Of a stretch of DNA of 64,000 nucleotides, positions 1 to 7,364 are shown piece by piece. The stretch lies in contig NZ_QWDM01000008.1 in assembly GCF_003996965.1 (NCBI RefSeq), forward strand, positions 1 to 64,000, in the 5' to 3' direction. Origin of the DNA: Flavobacterium cupreum (GTDB taxonomy: Bacteria; Bacteroidota; Bacteroidia; Flavobacteriales; Flavobacteriaceae). Under the pieces are notes generated by a model. The model saw nothing but the letters and a program-made list of their open reading frames with translations, searched no databases and had not been told where the DNA came from. Numbering within the stretch: position 1 is the stretch's first letter; each line of letters opens with the position of its first letter. A program made the position numbers and the translations under genes.

Positions 1-5
1 GAAAA

Positions 6-127
6 AATATAGTTTTTAATCAAAACGGAGGTGCTCACTTTGCACCGGAATTAGGTGGTCATTTTGAACTGGAATCAGGTGCTCACTTTAAAACGGAATG
101 GGGTGATCAATATAACCGGAATTTGCA
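6..127. mobile_element. Probable end of an IS21-type insertion sequence (24-bp tandem repeats)
   Basis: Four consecutive 24-bp units start at 30, 54, 78 and 102, each of the form ggtgNtcaNttt..cNggaat, and a fainter fifth unit lies just upstream, ending at about 29. Arrays of such ~24-bp units are what I remember at the ends of IS21-family (istA/istB) elements in Bacteroidota. The last unit runs into tttgca, so the element may end at the CA at 126-127. No istA or istB coding sequence is in the window; the body would lie to the left. The reading frame stays open through the repeats because 24 is a multiple of three, which I take as chance. Confidence 0.6.
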
Positions 128-224
128 CTATTATATTAAAAATCAAAAACAACATCATCTAAAGAAAAACGGTCAGGATGAATTTGATGATTTTGTAAAA
201 TTGCATGGTTTGGGTGATAAATGA
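126..224 (+). pseudogene. C-terminal remnant of a Y1 (IS200/REP-associated) transposase
   Basis: The frame from 126 to the TGA at 222-224 encodes about 32 residues beginning HYYIKNQKQHHLKK. In Y1 HUH transposases (IS200/IS605 TnpA and REP-associated RAYT proteins) the catalytic tyrosine sits on the last helix in a YxxxQ pattern followed by basic and His residues. YIKNQ followed by KQHH fits that helix, so this would be the catalytic C-terminal helix alone. The HUH part of the gene is missing and its place is taken by the IS21-like repeats. The palindromic REP-like array starts about ten bases after the stop, which favours a RAYT over plain TnpA. The fragment is short, so the family call is an inference. 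Confidence 0.5.
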
Positions 225-232
225 TTGCTCGT

Positions 233-1231
233 CGATACGTTTCCCGTTGTTGAAACCACGGGGTATATTCAAACATTGCTTGAGAAAAATATTGCCAGTT
301 TCAACCGCATGACGAGAAGTATCTCCATTAGGATTATAGGTTTGGTAATTGAATTATTCAAAATGCCAATCGATACGTTTCCCGTGGTTGAAACCACGGG
401 GTATATTTCAAACATTTCTAGAGAAAAACATTGCCTGTGGTTTCAACCGCATGACGACAAGTATCTCCATTAGGATTATGGGTTTGGTAAGTGAATTATT
501 AAAAATGTCAATTGACACGTTTCCCGTGGTTGAAACCACGGGGTATATTTCAAACATTGCCAGAGAAAACATTGCTTGCGGTTTCAACCGCATGACGACA
601 AGTATCTCCCATTAGGATTATGGGTTTGGTAAATGGATTATTAAAAATGTCAATTGTTACGTTTCCCGTGGTTGAAACCACGGGGTATATTCCAAACATT
701 GCCAGAGAAAACATTGCCTGCGGTTTCAACCGCAGGACGACAAGTATCTCCCTTAGCATTATAGATTTGGTCAGTGGATTATTAAAAATGCCAATTGATA
801 CGTTTCCTGTGGTTGAAACAACGGGGTATATTCCAAACATTGCCAGAGAAAAATATTGCTTGCGGTTTCAACCGCATGACGACAATTATTTTCCTTAGTA
901 TTATAGATTTGGTAAGTGAATTATTAAAAATGTCAATTGACACGTTTCCCGTGGTTGAAACCACGGGGTATATTCCAAACATTGCCAGAGAAAATATTGC
1001 TTGCGGTTTCAACCGCATGACGACAAGTATTTTCCTTAGTATTATAGATTTGGTAATTGAATTATTCAAAATGCCAATCGATACGTTTCCCGTGGTTGAA
1101 ACCACGGGGTATATTTCAAACATTGTCAGAGAAAACATTGCTTGCGGTTTCAACCGCATGACGACAAGTATCTCCATTAGGATTATAGGTTTGGTAACGG
1201 GATTAGTAAAAATGTCAATTGACACGTTTCC
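233..1231. repeat. REP/BIME-like array: seven full ~141-bp units plus a truncated eighth
   Basis: The word cgtttcc recurs at 238, 376, 518, 660, 801, 943, 1084 and 1225, giving spacings of 138, 142, 142, 141, 142, 141 and 141. Each full unit carries palindrome A (cccgtggttgaaaccacggg; at 243, 381, 523, 665, 806, 948 and 1089) and, about 45 bp on, palindrome B (tgcggtttcaaccgca). The core of B is the reverse complement of the core of A, so each unit is a head-to-head pair as in BIMEs. Unit 1 has lost most of the left arm of B, and unit 5 has substitutions in A. Unit 4 (about 717-736) has C in place of T and G in place of T on the two arms of B, extending its stem to seven pairs. The eighth unit stops after cgtttcc at 1231, where a ferredoxin-like reading frame begins. 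Periods of 142 break any reading frame. Confidence 0.85.
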
Positions 1232-1301
1232 AGATAGTTTTGAATTGGCCGCAAAGGCATGTCCGGTGAAGATTATTACGGTGAAGGAGACTTACGAATA
1301 A
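1230..1301 (+). pseudogene. 3' remnant of a ferredoxin-like gene joined to the last REP unit
   Basis: Immediately after the truncated eighth repeat, the frame to the TAA at 1299-1301 reads PDSFELAAKACPVKIITVKE and four more residues. The stretch AAKACPVKII matches the C-terminal half of small Bacteroidota 4Fe-4S ferredoxins, in which CP supplies the last cluster ligand. The N-terminal CxxCxxC part is absent, so the protein cannot hold a cluster on its own. The strong terminator right behind the stop suggests this is the genuine 3' end of a former gene that lost its 5' part at the array boundary. The frame is also open upstream through repeat sequence, which I do not regard as coding. Confidence 0.5.
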
Positions 1302-1307
1302 AAAAAG

Positions 1308-1350
1308 AAACCCTGTTTTGTATCATTACAAAACAGGGTTTTTCTTTTTT
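1308..1350. terminator. Bidirectional intrinsic terminator
   Basis: Perfect 13-bp arms (aaaccctgttttg at 1308-1320 and its complement at 1329-1341) enclose an 8-nt loop. A T-rich run follows on the plus strand and an A-rich run precedes, so it can serve both the ferredoxin remnant and the lipoprotein gene that ends at 1370 on the minus strand. Confidence 0.85.
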
Positions 1351-1369
1351 CCTAAAACTCGTTTGATTA

Positions 1370-1912
1370 TTAAATACCAAATTTGGCATCAATGTTATGC
1401 TTTTCGGCATAAGCTCTTGCAATATTCATCAATTTTGTAAACTTAGCTTCGATATCGTTTTGAGTGGATGCATCAAAAGCTGCTATTGCTTTTTGTAATT
1501 GTTCAGGTGAGGCCTTTTCGTCTTTCATTTTGGCAATGGGCAGATATCCTTCTTTTTCTTTAGCAATCGCATAAGTGAATAGGTCCTTCGATGCCTGAAG
1601 AAGCTCTTTATTGTCATCATTTTCCTCTATTTCTTTAATTTTGTTCAATTGAGTTTCTAAATTAGTGATATCAAATTTAAAGTAATCATAATAAGAAGAA
1701 GCAACCATATTTTTTTTGCTCTCATCATATATCTGAGGTTCAGAATCCAGCTTAAAATTGATGTCCTTACTGCCAAAGCGCGATAATAAATTAGAATTTA
1801 AAGCCGCTATATCAAAAGTCTTTTCTGGCGAATGGGTTGTACAGGAAATAGAAACTATACTTGTGGCGATTACTACTAAAAACAGAGTAATGGTATTTAA
1901 GATTTTTTTCAT
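1370..1912 (-). CDS. Lipoprotein of unknown function
   Basis: A 180-aa protein with a lipoprotein signal peptide: MKK, a hydrophobic stretch, then a lipobox-like end with Cys at about residue 24, so it should be lipidated and membrane-anchored. The rest is hydrophilic and predicted mostly helical, with a Glu/Lys-rich middle (KIKEIEENDDNKELL). I do not recognise the family; it only loosely recalls DUF3829-type lipoproteins. It is the last gene of a minus-strand unit behind two ankyrin-repeat genes: the ankyrin-SHOCT stop lies only 19 bp upstream of this start. Transcription ends at the shared terminator at 1308-1350. Confidence 0.75.
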   Translation of the reverse strand: MKKILNTITLFLVVIATSIVSISCTTHSPEKTFDIAALNSNLLSRFGSKDINFKLDSEPQIYDESKKNMVASSYYDYFKFDITNLETQLNKIKEIEENDDNKELLQASKDLFTYAIAKEKEGYLPIAKMKDEKASPEQLQKAIAAFDASTQNDIEAKFTKLMNIARAYAEKHNIDAKFGI

Positions 1913-1931
1913 TTTTAAGTTTGTTTGTTAT

Positions 1932-3284
1932 TTATCCTTTTAAGATTTTACTTTTCTCAGCATCAAATTCTTCTGCGGTTAAAATTCCGGCGTCTAATAA
2001 ATCTTTAAGATCCAGCAAGGCTTTTTTCTTTGCCTCCATTGAATTTGAAGTATCGGCTTTTGGTGCGTCTGTTTGTGAGCTTGTATGTATTGGATTCACA
2101 ACTGTTCCTGAAGGCGCAAATTTCAGAATCAGCTCTGTAATCTCATTAAAGCCTTTTACATTCGAATAATCAATTGCTTTTTGCTCTTTTACGTTTACAA
2201 TGGAAGCATCAGCGTTATTGTCTAGTAAATATTTTACAACATCTTTTTTTCCGTTTGCAGCGCTGTAATGCAAAGGCGTATTCCCGGATTCGTCCTGTAT
2301 GTTGATATTGGCGCCAGATTCGATCAGCAGTTTTACCATGCTTAAATTGCCTTTTTTAGTAGCCACATGCAAAAGGCTTTCACCACCATAAGTATAATTG
2401 CTATTCAGCGTAAAACTGGATTCGTTAGAAATGTTGGAGGCACTTACCACCCAGTCCAGATAATCATTCATAGATGAGGTATCACCGGCAACTGGCTTAC
2501 TGTAATTTACATCCACGCCGTTTTCTAAAAACAAAGCCACAATTTCCTTTTGATTATTCGTGCAGGCGTACCAAATTGGAGAATAGCCATTGTTGTTGGA
2601 TGTAAACACAGCTGCACCTCTCTCAACCAAAAGTTTGGCCAGCATTCTATTGGTTTCGTAGCAGGCAATCAAAAGAGCATTTTCGCCAGAGTGATTTGCA
2701 TGATTGATGTCGGCACCATTATCCAAAAGCAGGGTCACCATTGGGATCGATTTTGTGTAGCAGGCGTAAAGCAAAGGTGTGTTTCCTTGTTTATCGGTTA
2801 CATTAATATCCGCTCCTTTATCTAAAAGCAATTGAATAATTTCCCGGTTTAATTTCGCTGAAGCCAATAATAGCGGAGTTTCTCCATTGTTATTCAAAAG
2901 ATTAACATCGACACCTGCTTCAAGCAACTTTGTTGCAATTTCAATTTGGGCAGTTTGAACAACTAAATGTAAAAGACTGTTTCCGTATTTATCATTTTTG
3001 GTAATTTCTGCACCATTTTCCAATAAGTGCAATGCGGTTTGTTTCTGTTTTTGCAGACAGGCAAAGTACAAAGGGGTTTCTCCCTCATGGTCTTCGTAGT
3101 TAATATCGGCACCATCTTCAGTTAATATCTTTACAATGTCCAGATATCCTCTGTGGGCGGCATAATGCAATGCAGTTCTCCCTTTTTCATCCGTATATTT
3201 TACATCGACTTCTTTATTTTGGAGAAGTAGTTCGGCTATTTTTCGGTTGCCGTTTTCGCAGGCAATTATAAATGACATTGACAT
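1932..3284 (-). CDS. Ankyrin-repeat protein with C-terminal SHOCT domain
   Basis: The 450-aa protein consists of about eleven ankyrin repeats of ~33 residues with typical G-TPLhhA and LL--GAD-N words. A break at about residues 275-305 lacks the pattern, and a proline/serine-rich linker follows at about 395-415. The last ~35 residues (LKDLLDAGILTAEEFDAEK) match SHOCT, a short helical domain common at the C-termini of bacterial proteins. No signal peptide is seen, so it is probably cytoplasmic and acts by protein binding. It lies 22 bp downstream of another ankyrin gene and 19 bp upstream of a lipoprotein gene, so the three are probably one transcript. Ankyrin proteins in such clusters are often immunity or regulatory partners, but nothing here proves that. 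Start: ATG at 3284; a second ATG two codons in is possible. Confidence 0.88.
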   Translation of the reverse strand: MSMSFIIACENGNRKIAELLLQNKEVDVKYTDEKGRTALHYAAHRGYLDIVKILTEDGADINYEDHEGETPLYFACLQKQKQTALHLLENGAEITKNDKYGNSLLHLVVQTAQIEIATKLLEAGVDVNLLNNNGETPLLLASAKLNREIIQLLLDKGADINVTDKQGNTPLLYACYTKSIPMVTLLLDNGADINHANHSGENALLIACYETNRMLAKLLVERGAAVFTSNNNGYSPIWYACTNNQKEIVALFLENGVDVNYSKPVAGDTSSMNDYLDWVVSASNISNESSFTLNSNYTYGGESLLHVATKKGNLSMVKLLIESGANINIQDESGNTPLHYSAANGKKDVVKYLLDNNADASIVNVKEQKAIDYSNVKGFNEITELILKFAPSGTVVNPIHTSSQTDAPKADTSNSMEAKKKALLDLKDLLDAGILTAEEFDAEKSKILKG

Positions 3285-3306
3285 AGAATCTTGATTTTAT
3301 ATAAGT

Positions 3307-4488
3307 TTAGGCTTTCATTAAAAGTTCGACAGTCTTAATTTTCAAATTATCTGTAGAAGCGAGTGTAAGAGCATTTTCGTCTTTATCATTGGTAATATCT
3401 TTATCTGCCCCATTTTCCAGAAGTAATTTTACCTTTCTGTAGATTTCTTTTGCGGCTTCGGCATCGTAATTTACATTGTAAGCGCAGACTTTATGCAAAA
3501 TGGTATTTCCCTGATTGTCCTGTTCGTTAACGTCAATAGATCCGCTGTCTAATACCGATTTTAGAATACCTGATTTTTTCTCCGCAATATAATCCAGGCC
3601 AGATTTTGGATTTCCGTAATATTGCGCACAGTGATTTAAGTCGGCACCATCTGACAATAATCTCTGAAGTGAATTCAGATCATTCTCTGAATCAGACATC
3701 ATTCGTATAAATTCGGTCAGCAAGGTTCTTCCGTCTTTATTGATAGTATTGAAATTGGCTGATGAAGATGCTGCCAAAAGTTCATACATCGGAATAGAAA
3801 ACTGTTCGCCTACCGCATAATAAAAGGAACTATTTTGCTGATTATCTGTTTCGTTAGGGTCAGCTCCATTTTCTAACAGCAATGGAATATATTCCTTTTT
3901 GTTTCTTTTAACGGCATACATCAATGGTGTAGTGCCTACTACATTTTTTTCATTAATGTCAACACCGTTTTCCAGCAGTATTTTAATATATTCCTGTCCT
4001 TTCCCGGCATTTAGGGAATAGTTGTTTACGATTTTATGAATGAAATTCTCCTGTGCGTTGTTTTTATATTGGGCATTACAGCCAAAATCTTCTATTAAGC
4101 TTTTGATTACTTCCGGAACGGCTTCTTTTTCGATACAATATCCCAGTAAAGTCTGATCGCTGATTTCGTCGTTACTATTGTCAACTTTCGACATTATTTC
4201 TTTGAAAAAGGAAATAGATTCTGCATCATCTTTTATATTTCGTGCAAGAGAGCTGAATATTGATTTGTCAAAACTGTCCAGTTCGTAAATATCAGTCTCG
4301 ATAAAACCAGCTTTTATCAGTCTGTCAATGAAATCCATTTCTGTGGCTTCAATAATTTTCGCTGTGATTTGAGAAAAATTATTTTGAAGATATTGTCCGT
4401 TAAAGTTTTCGCCGTTATTTAGGGATTCTCTGGCCTCGTCAAATTTTCCCTGGAAAAGGAAATTTTCAATCTGGTTTTGTGTTTGCAT
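3307..4488 (-). CDS. Ankyrin-repeat protein
   Basis: A 393-aa protein. The first ~130 residues are helical and only faintly ankyrin-like. Clear repeats follow from about residue 130 to the end, for example GTTPLMYAVKRNKKEYIPLL and the recurrent LLENGAD-N and DNQGNT words. There is no signal peptide or membrane segment, so it is presumably a soluble protein-binding scaffold. It is the first gene of the minus-strand unit with the ankyrin-SHOCT gene (22-bp gap) and the lipoprotein. The ~200 bp upstream of its start contains no TAnnTTTG match. It differs enough from its neighbour in its N-terminal half that the two are not a recent tandem duplication. Confidence 0.85.
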   Translation of the reverse strand: MQTQNQIENFLFQGKFDEARESLNNGENFNGQYLQNNFSQITAKIIEATEMDFIDRLIKAGFIETDIYELDSFDKSIFSSLARNIKDDAESISFFKEIMSKVDNSNDEISDQTLLGYCIEKEAVPEVIKSLIEDFGCNAQYKNNAQENFIHKIVNNYSLNAGKGQEYIKILLENGVDINEKNVVGTTPLMYAVKRNKKEYIPLLLENGADPNETDNQQNSSFYYAVGEQFSIPMYELLAASSSANFNTINKDGRTLLTEFIRMMSDSENDLNSLQRLLSDGADLNHCAQYYGNPKSGLDYIAEKKSGILKSVLDSGSIDVNEQDNQGNTILHKVCAYNVNYDAEAAKEIYRKVKLLLENGADKDITNDKDENALTLASTDNLKIKTVELLMKA

Positions 4489-4697
4489 TTGAATTTGATA
4501 TTTAAAAATGATGATAAATTATGATATTAGTTTGCTTTGTAATTATTGACTTCACAAACGATGCTGTAAGACAAAACATAAAATTCGTAAATATATTTCA
4601 GGATAAAAATTAAAAATGACAGTTTAAGTGGTAAAAGCAACAGAACAGGTTTTTTACATTAGTATTGAATGCGTTTCCCGGTTAAAATAGAAAGATA

Positions 4698-5165
4698 TCA
4701 ATCCAGTAAGTGTTCCAGATTTGTATATTCTTCAATAGCATGTTGTTGTTGAGATTTTCTTTTTTTAGGTGAAAATAAAGTATGGCCAACCACCCAATCA
4801 GGAATTAAGCTTAAAAATTTAACACGATAACCAATATCTAAATGATGGTGAACGATAGTTTTATTTTCAGAAAGGCTTTCTAAAGCGATGGTAAGATAAA
4901 CAGGATAGAAATATAGGGCTCTCATTTTAACCAGTTTATTTTCGGTTAGCTCAATAATGCGCCATTTATACTTTACTGCTGTTCCGTCAACAATTTCTTT
5001 GAAATAAAGAATACTTCCAAGTTCTTGTTCCGTTCTTTTAATTACTTCAAAATCCTTATGTGCCGGGTGCCATTGGCAATATTTTTCCCTGTCAAGAGTA
5101 AGAAGGAATTTATAGATAAGACCTGCATTCTTTTTTACCTCTATATTCGTTAGCAGTTGAATCAT
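4698..5165 (-). CDS. SRPBCC/START-like domain protein
   Basis: A 155-aa protein with the layout of a single START-like (SRPBCC) fold: an N-terminal strand (IQLLTNIEVKK), a helix with a YKFLLTLDREKYCQWHPAH motif, then alternating strands ending in a C-terminal helix. Members bind hydrophobic ligands or act as polyketide cyclase/dehydrase-like proteins; the ligand cannot be told from sequence. WHPAHKDF resembles SRPBCC proteins of Bacteroidota that act on or bind lipids, without proof. It stands alone on the minus strand in the accessory region, with no visible operon partner. The 200 bp between it and the ankyrin unit hold no gene. Confidence 0.65.
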   Translation of the reverse strand: MIQLLTNIEVKKNAGLIYKFLLTLDREKYCQWHPAHKDFEVIKRTEQELGSILYFKEIVDGTAVKYKWRIIELTENKLVKMRALYFYPVYLTIALESLSENKTIVHHHLDIGYRVKFLSLIPDWVVGHTLFSPKKRKSQQQHAIEEYTNLEHLLD

Positions 5166-5518
5166 TAGATGTTTTTTATAGGTTGAAATTTAAATATTTT
5201 ACCGAAATACATATACTAAAAAAAATATAAGTTTGATTGGCAGTGTCTTAGGGTGTTTGTTCGATTTTAAATGAATCGCTGTGTTAACTCAAGAGTAATA
5301 GCAGAATTGTTTGGGAGGTGCGAAGATCTGCATTTTGCCATAACAGGAAAACTGCAAGCTGATAAAAAAGCAGTTGCAGTTTATGAAGTATTCAATAAAA
5401 CCCAAAAATAATTTCTGATTTTGATAAAGCAACAAAAGATCTAAAATAAACTTAGGCAGGTGAAGAACTTGCCCGTAGTACTTTTGAAATTAAAAACATA
5501 ACGATTCGTCTGGTGTTG
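5166..5518. other. Intergenic region with decayed coding sequence
   Basis: This 353-bp gap has no intact gene. Its middle (5271-5411) carries a short plus-strand reading frame that looks like the tail of a class III nucleotide cyclase. After it, the sequence still has coding-like codon texture in shifting frames up to about 5520 (for instance EELARSTFEIKN in another frame), with stops between. I read it as a gene remnant with frameshifts. I see no terminator or repeat here. Confidence 0.4.
5271..5411 (+). pseudogene. Possible C-terminal remnant of a class III adenylate/guanylate cyclase
   Basis: The frame ATG 5271 to TAA 5409-5411 gives 46 residues whose second half reads FAITGKLQADKKAVAVYEVF. 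Class III nucleotide cyclases commonly end their catalytic domain with a hhGkhxhKGkxxPVxVYEVh pattern, and the G-K-L-Q..K..AVAVYEVF series fits it. The catalytic metal-binding part is absent, so this cannot be an active cyclase. The assignment rests on one short motif and is tentative. It runs opposite to all neighbouring intact genes, which supports decay of an older plus-strand gene. Confidence 0.3.
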
Positions 5519-6865
5519 CTATTCTTTTTTAGTGGTTATGAATGGGCTTTCTCCTTTTTTTACGATTTCAAAAAAGTTATCAATATCAAATTCATCATCT
5601 TCATCCCAAAGTTCAGGACGTACTAGGTGCTCACGGCGATGGCGATCACCATAACCATCTACAAGAAAATGGTCTGAATCACCCCCGATAATTTCCATAG
5701 ATTCCCCGTTCAGACCGTCCAGCTCTAGATGCATATCGTGTTCATTACGACCGAAAATATAAGGGGCTTTTGTTATTCCGTCAATTCGGAGGACTCCATC
5801 ATAATAGTCGCCTTTGCCTATTATTCCATATTTAGCATCGACATCTCCGGATATAAAAATCCAGGAGTTTTCAGCATAAAGAATATCGCATTTTACATCG
5901 CCCGTTATAAGTAAACTCATTATATCATCATCCCACAAATCACCACCTTCTATGGTGACATTGCCAACGATCAGGAAGGACATTTCATTAAAATCTAATG
6001 ATTTTGTTTGTTCCAGCAGCCACTTAGAATCTAATCGATGGTTCAGAAAGACATCGCCGGTAAGCATTACTATTTCGTCAACGTCAGGAAGAATGTCAAT
6101 GAAACCATATTTTTCCTCTGCTTCATAGCCGTCAATAATCTCTATTTTAAGGTTGTTTTCGATAAGTACTGCAGGTTTTTTTTCGTCTTCGGTAATTCTT
6201 GCCTTTATTTTTTTTGTTATAGCGTTTGCTCTTTCTAAAAAATTATAATCGTCATCAGATAACGTTTGTAATATTTCTTCATTTCTGTTTTGTAACCATA
6301 TTTTGTAATCAGGATCATTTAGAAGCTCTTTAAAATAGGGGTTATTTTTATCTTTTATTAAGGTGGTTCGTATTATTTCATACGCTTCTTCTTTACGGTT
6401 TAATTTTAGCAACAGGCGCGCACGTGTATCATAAAGATATAATTGATCTTTGTTGCCATCTTCAATATAGTGACATGCTGTTTCTGTCATTTTTAATGCT
6501 TCATGGAGTAGTTTTTCATCATCAGTGTTTTCATACCTTTGCCATGCTATGAAGTTGTTGGCATAACGTATTACTTCTTTCTGAAATTTCCCCCATTCTG
6601 TATAATGCCAAATGTTGCCTGCAGCAATATAGGGTTTTAACAGCTCTAAACAGGCATTTGCCGCCTCAATGCCTTTTGGAAGATATTCGTTTAGTAAATG
6701 GCTGCAGACAAACATAATCGAATAATAGGAATAAAGTTTGTCATATTCATCGTCTTTTGTTGTGCAGAGTTCAATGGCTTTTTCGTAGATCGGTATCACA
6801 CTAGGATCTTTATAGTCAATCTTTTGGATACTTACTGCTTTATTAATTAAATCTTTTGCTGTCAC
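5519..6865 (-). CDS. TPR-like / beta-solenoid two-part protein, function unknown
   Basis: I place the start at a GTG (6865) preceded by an AGGA-containing stretch, giving 448 aa that begin VTAKDLINKAVSIQ. The frame is open to 7066, but only a TTG lies there and the extra 67 residues look non-coding. Residues ~1-220 are helical pairs resembling TPRs (YEKAIELC, ARLLLKLNRKEEAYEIIRTT). Residues ~250-410 are short repeated strands with G-D-V turns (LLITGDVKCDIL, WIFISGDVDAKYG), like a polymer-forming or pentapeptide-style beta-solenoid. The tail is acidic (ELWDEDDEFDID). No signal peptide is seen. I do not recognise a named family; its setting among ankyrin genes suggests an immunity- or binding-type protein. 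Confidence 0.65.
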   Translation of the reverse strand: MTAKDLINKAVSIQKIDYKDPSVIPIYEKAIELCTTKDDEYDKLYSYYSIMFVCSHLLNEYLPKGIEAANACLELLKPYIAAGNIWHYTEWGKFQKEVIRYANNFIAWQRYENTDDEKLLHEALKMTETACHYIEDGNKDQLYLYDTRARLLLKLNRKEEAYEIIRTTLIKDKNNPYFKELLNDPDYKIWLQNRNEEILQTLSDDDYNFLERANAITKKIKARITEDEKKPAVLIENNLKIEIIDGYEAEEKYGFIDILPDVDEIVMLTGDVFLNHRLDSKWLLEQTKSLDFNEMSFLIVGNVTIEGGDLWDDDIMSLLITGDVKCDILYAENSWIFISGDVDAKYGIIGKGDYYDGVLRIDGITKAPYIFGRNEHDMHLELDGLNGESMEIIGGDSDHFLVDGYGDRHRREHLVRPELWDEDDEFDIDNFFEIVKKGESPFITTKKE

Positions 6866-7133
6866 GGATTCCTGAATTTTAATTGTATAATAATTTTTAT
6901 GTTCTTTGTGCTTCTTGTCATACGAGGTTGGCGCTATCAAAGCTGTTGATTGTAAAAAATCGTTGCGCGATTGCAGTAGTATTGAAGATCTTTTAAGATT
7001 TTCGAGGCAAATTTTAAGAAATAAAAGGATTATTCTATTGTGTTTGTAATAATTGGTAGAAATCAATTAATAAACAGAATATTGCTGTTATATGCGGTTG
7101 TCGTAAACTGATCTTGTCTTTCAGACATGAGGA

Positions 7134-7193
7134 ATTGTTGTTGTAGAAGGGGTGAAGGTATTGAAGCAAAATTCAATGAAAAAAGTAAAATAA
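7134..7193 (+). pseudogene. Possible C-terminal scrap of an efflux periplasmic adaptor gene
   Basis: The frame ends IVVVEGVKVLKQNSMKKVK before the TAA at 7191. Membrane-fusion (RND periplasmic adaptor) proteins often end with a VVVEGVQKLKDG-K-K pattern, and this fits loosely. Only about 19 residues are readable and nothing upstream continues it, so this is a weak call. It is supported mainly by the terminator that follows 20 bp later on the same strand with no other gene to serve. Confidence 0.22.
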
Positions 7194-7212
7194 CAGCTTT
7201 AAAAACATTTTC

Positions 7213-7254
7213 AAAAAACCTGTTTTGCATGAAACAGAATAGGTTTTTCTTTTT
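7213..7254 (+). terminator. Orphan intrinsic terminator
   Basis: An imperfect hairpin (aaaacctgttttg / gaaacagaataggtttt) is followed by tttttctttt. No intact plus-strand gene lies upstream, so it probably belonged to a gene now lost. Confidence 0.6.
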
Positions 7255-7364
7255 AACACCCCTTTAGTTTTAATCGATAAAAAGCAAACTAAAAAAAATA
7301 CTATCTTTACCGATCAAACGTTTATGAACTTAAGTCGCTTTTTTGCGACACTACATATAGAATT

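Larger units (their letters stand above)
6866..7364. other. Intergenic region with gene scrap and orphan terminator
   Basis: Between the TPR/solenoid gene and ricT there is no intact gene. It holds a 20-codon plus-strand scrap (7134-7193), a plus-strand terminator hairpin (7213-7254) with no gene to serve, and at about 7303 a tatcttta word, one mismatch from the TAnnTTTG promoter word, that may drive ricT. Confidence 0.5.

Noticed and set aside
233..1231. CRISPR-like array
   Set aside because: The units are ~141 bp and similar over their entire length, with two palindromes each and no unique spacers; no cas gene is in the window.
225..1301. Long open frames across the array on both strands
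   Set aside because: They exist because the repeat lacks stops in some frames. Periods of 142 shift the frame, so no consistent protein repeat results.
4668..4682. Possible stray REP fragment (gcgtttcccgg)
   Set aside because: Only about ten bases match and no palindrome follows; too short to support.
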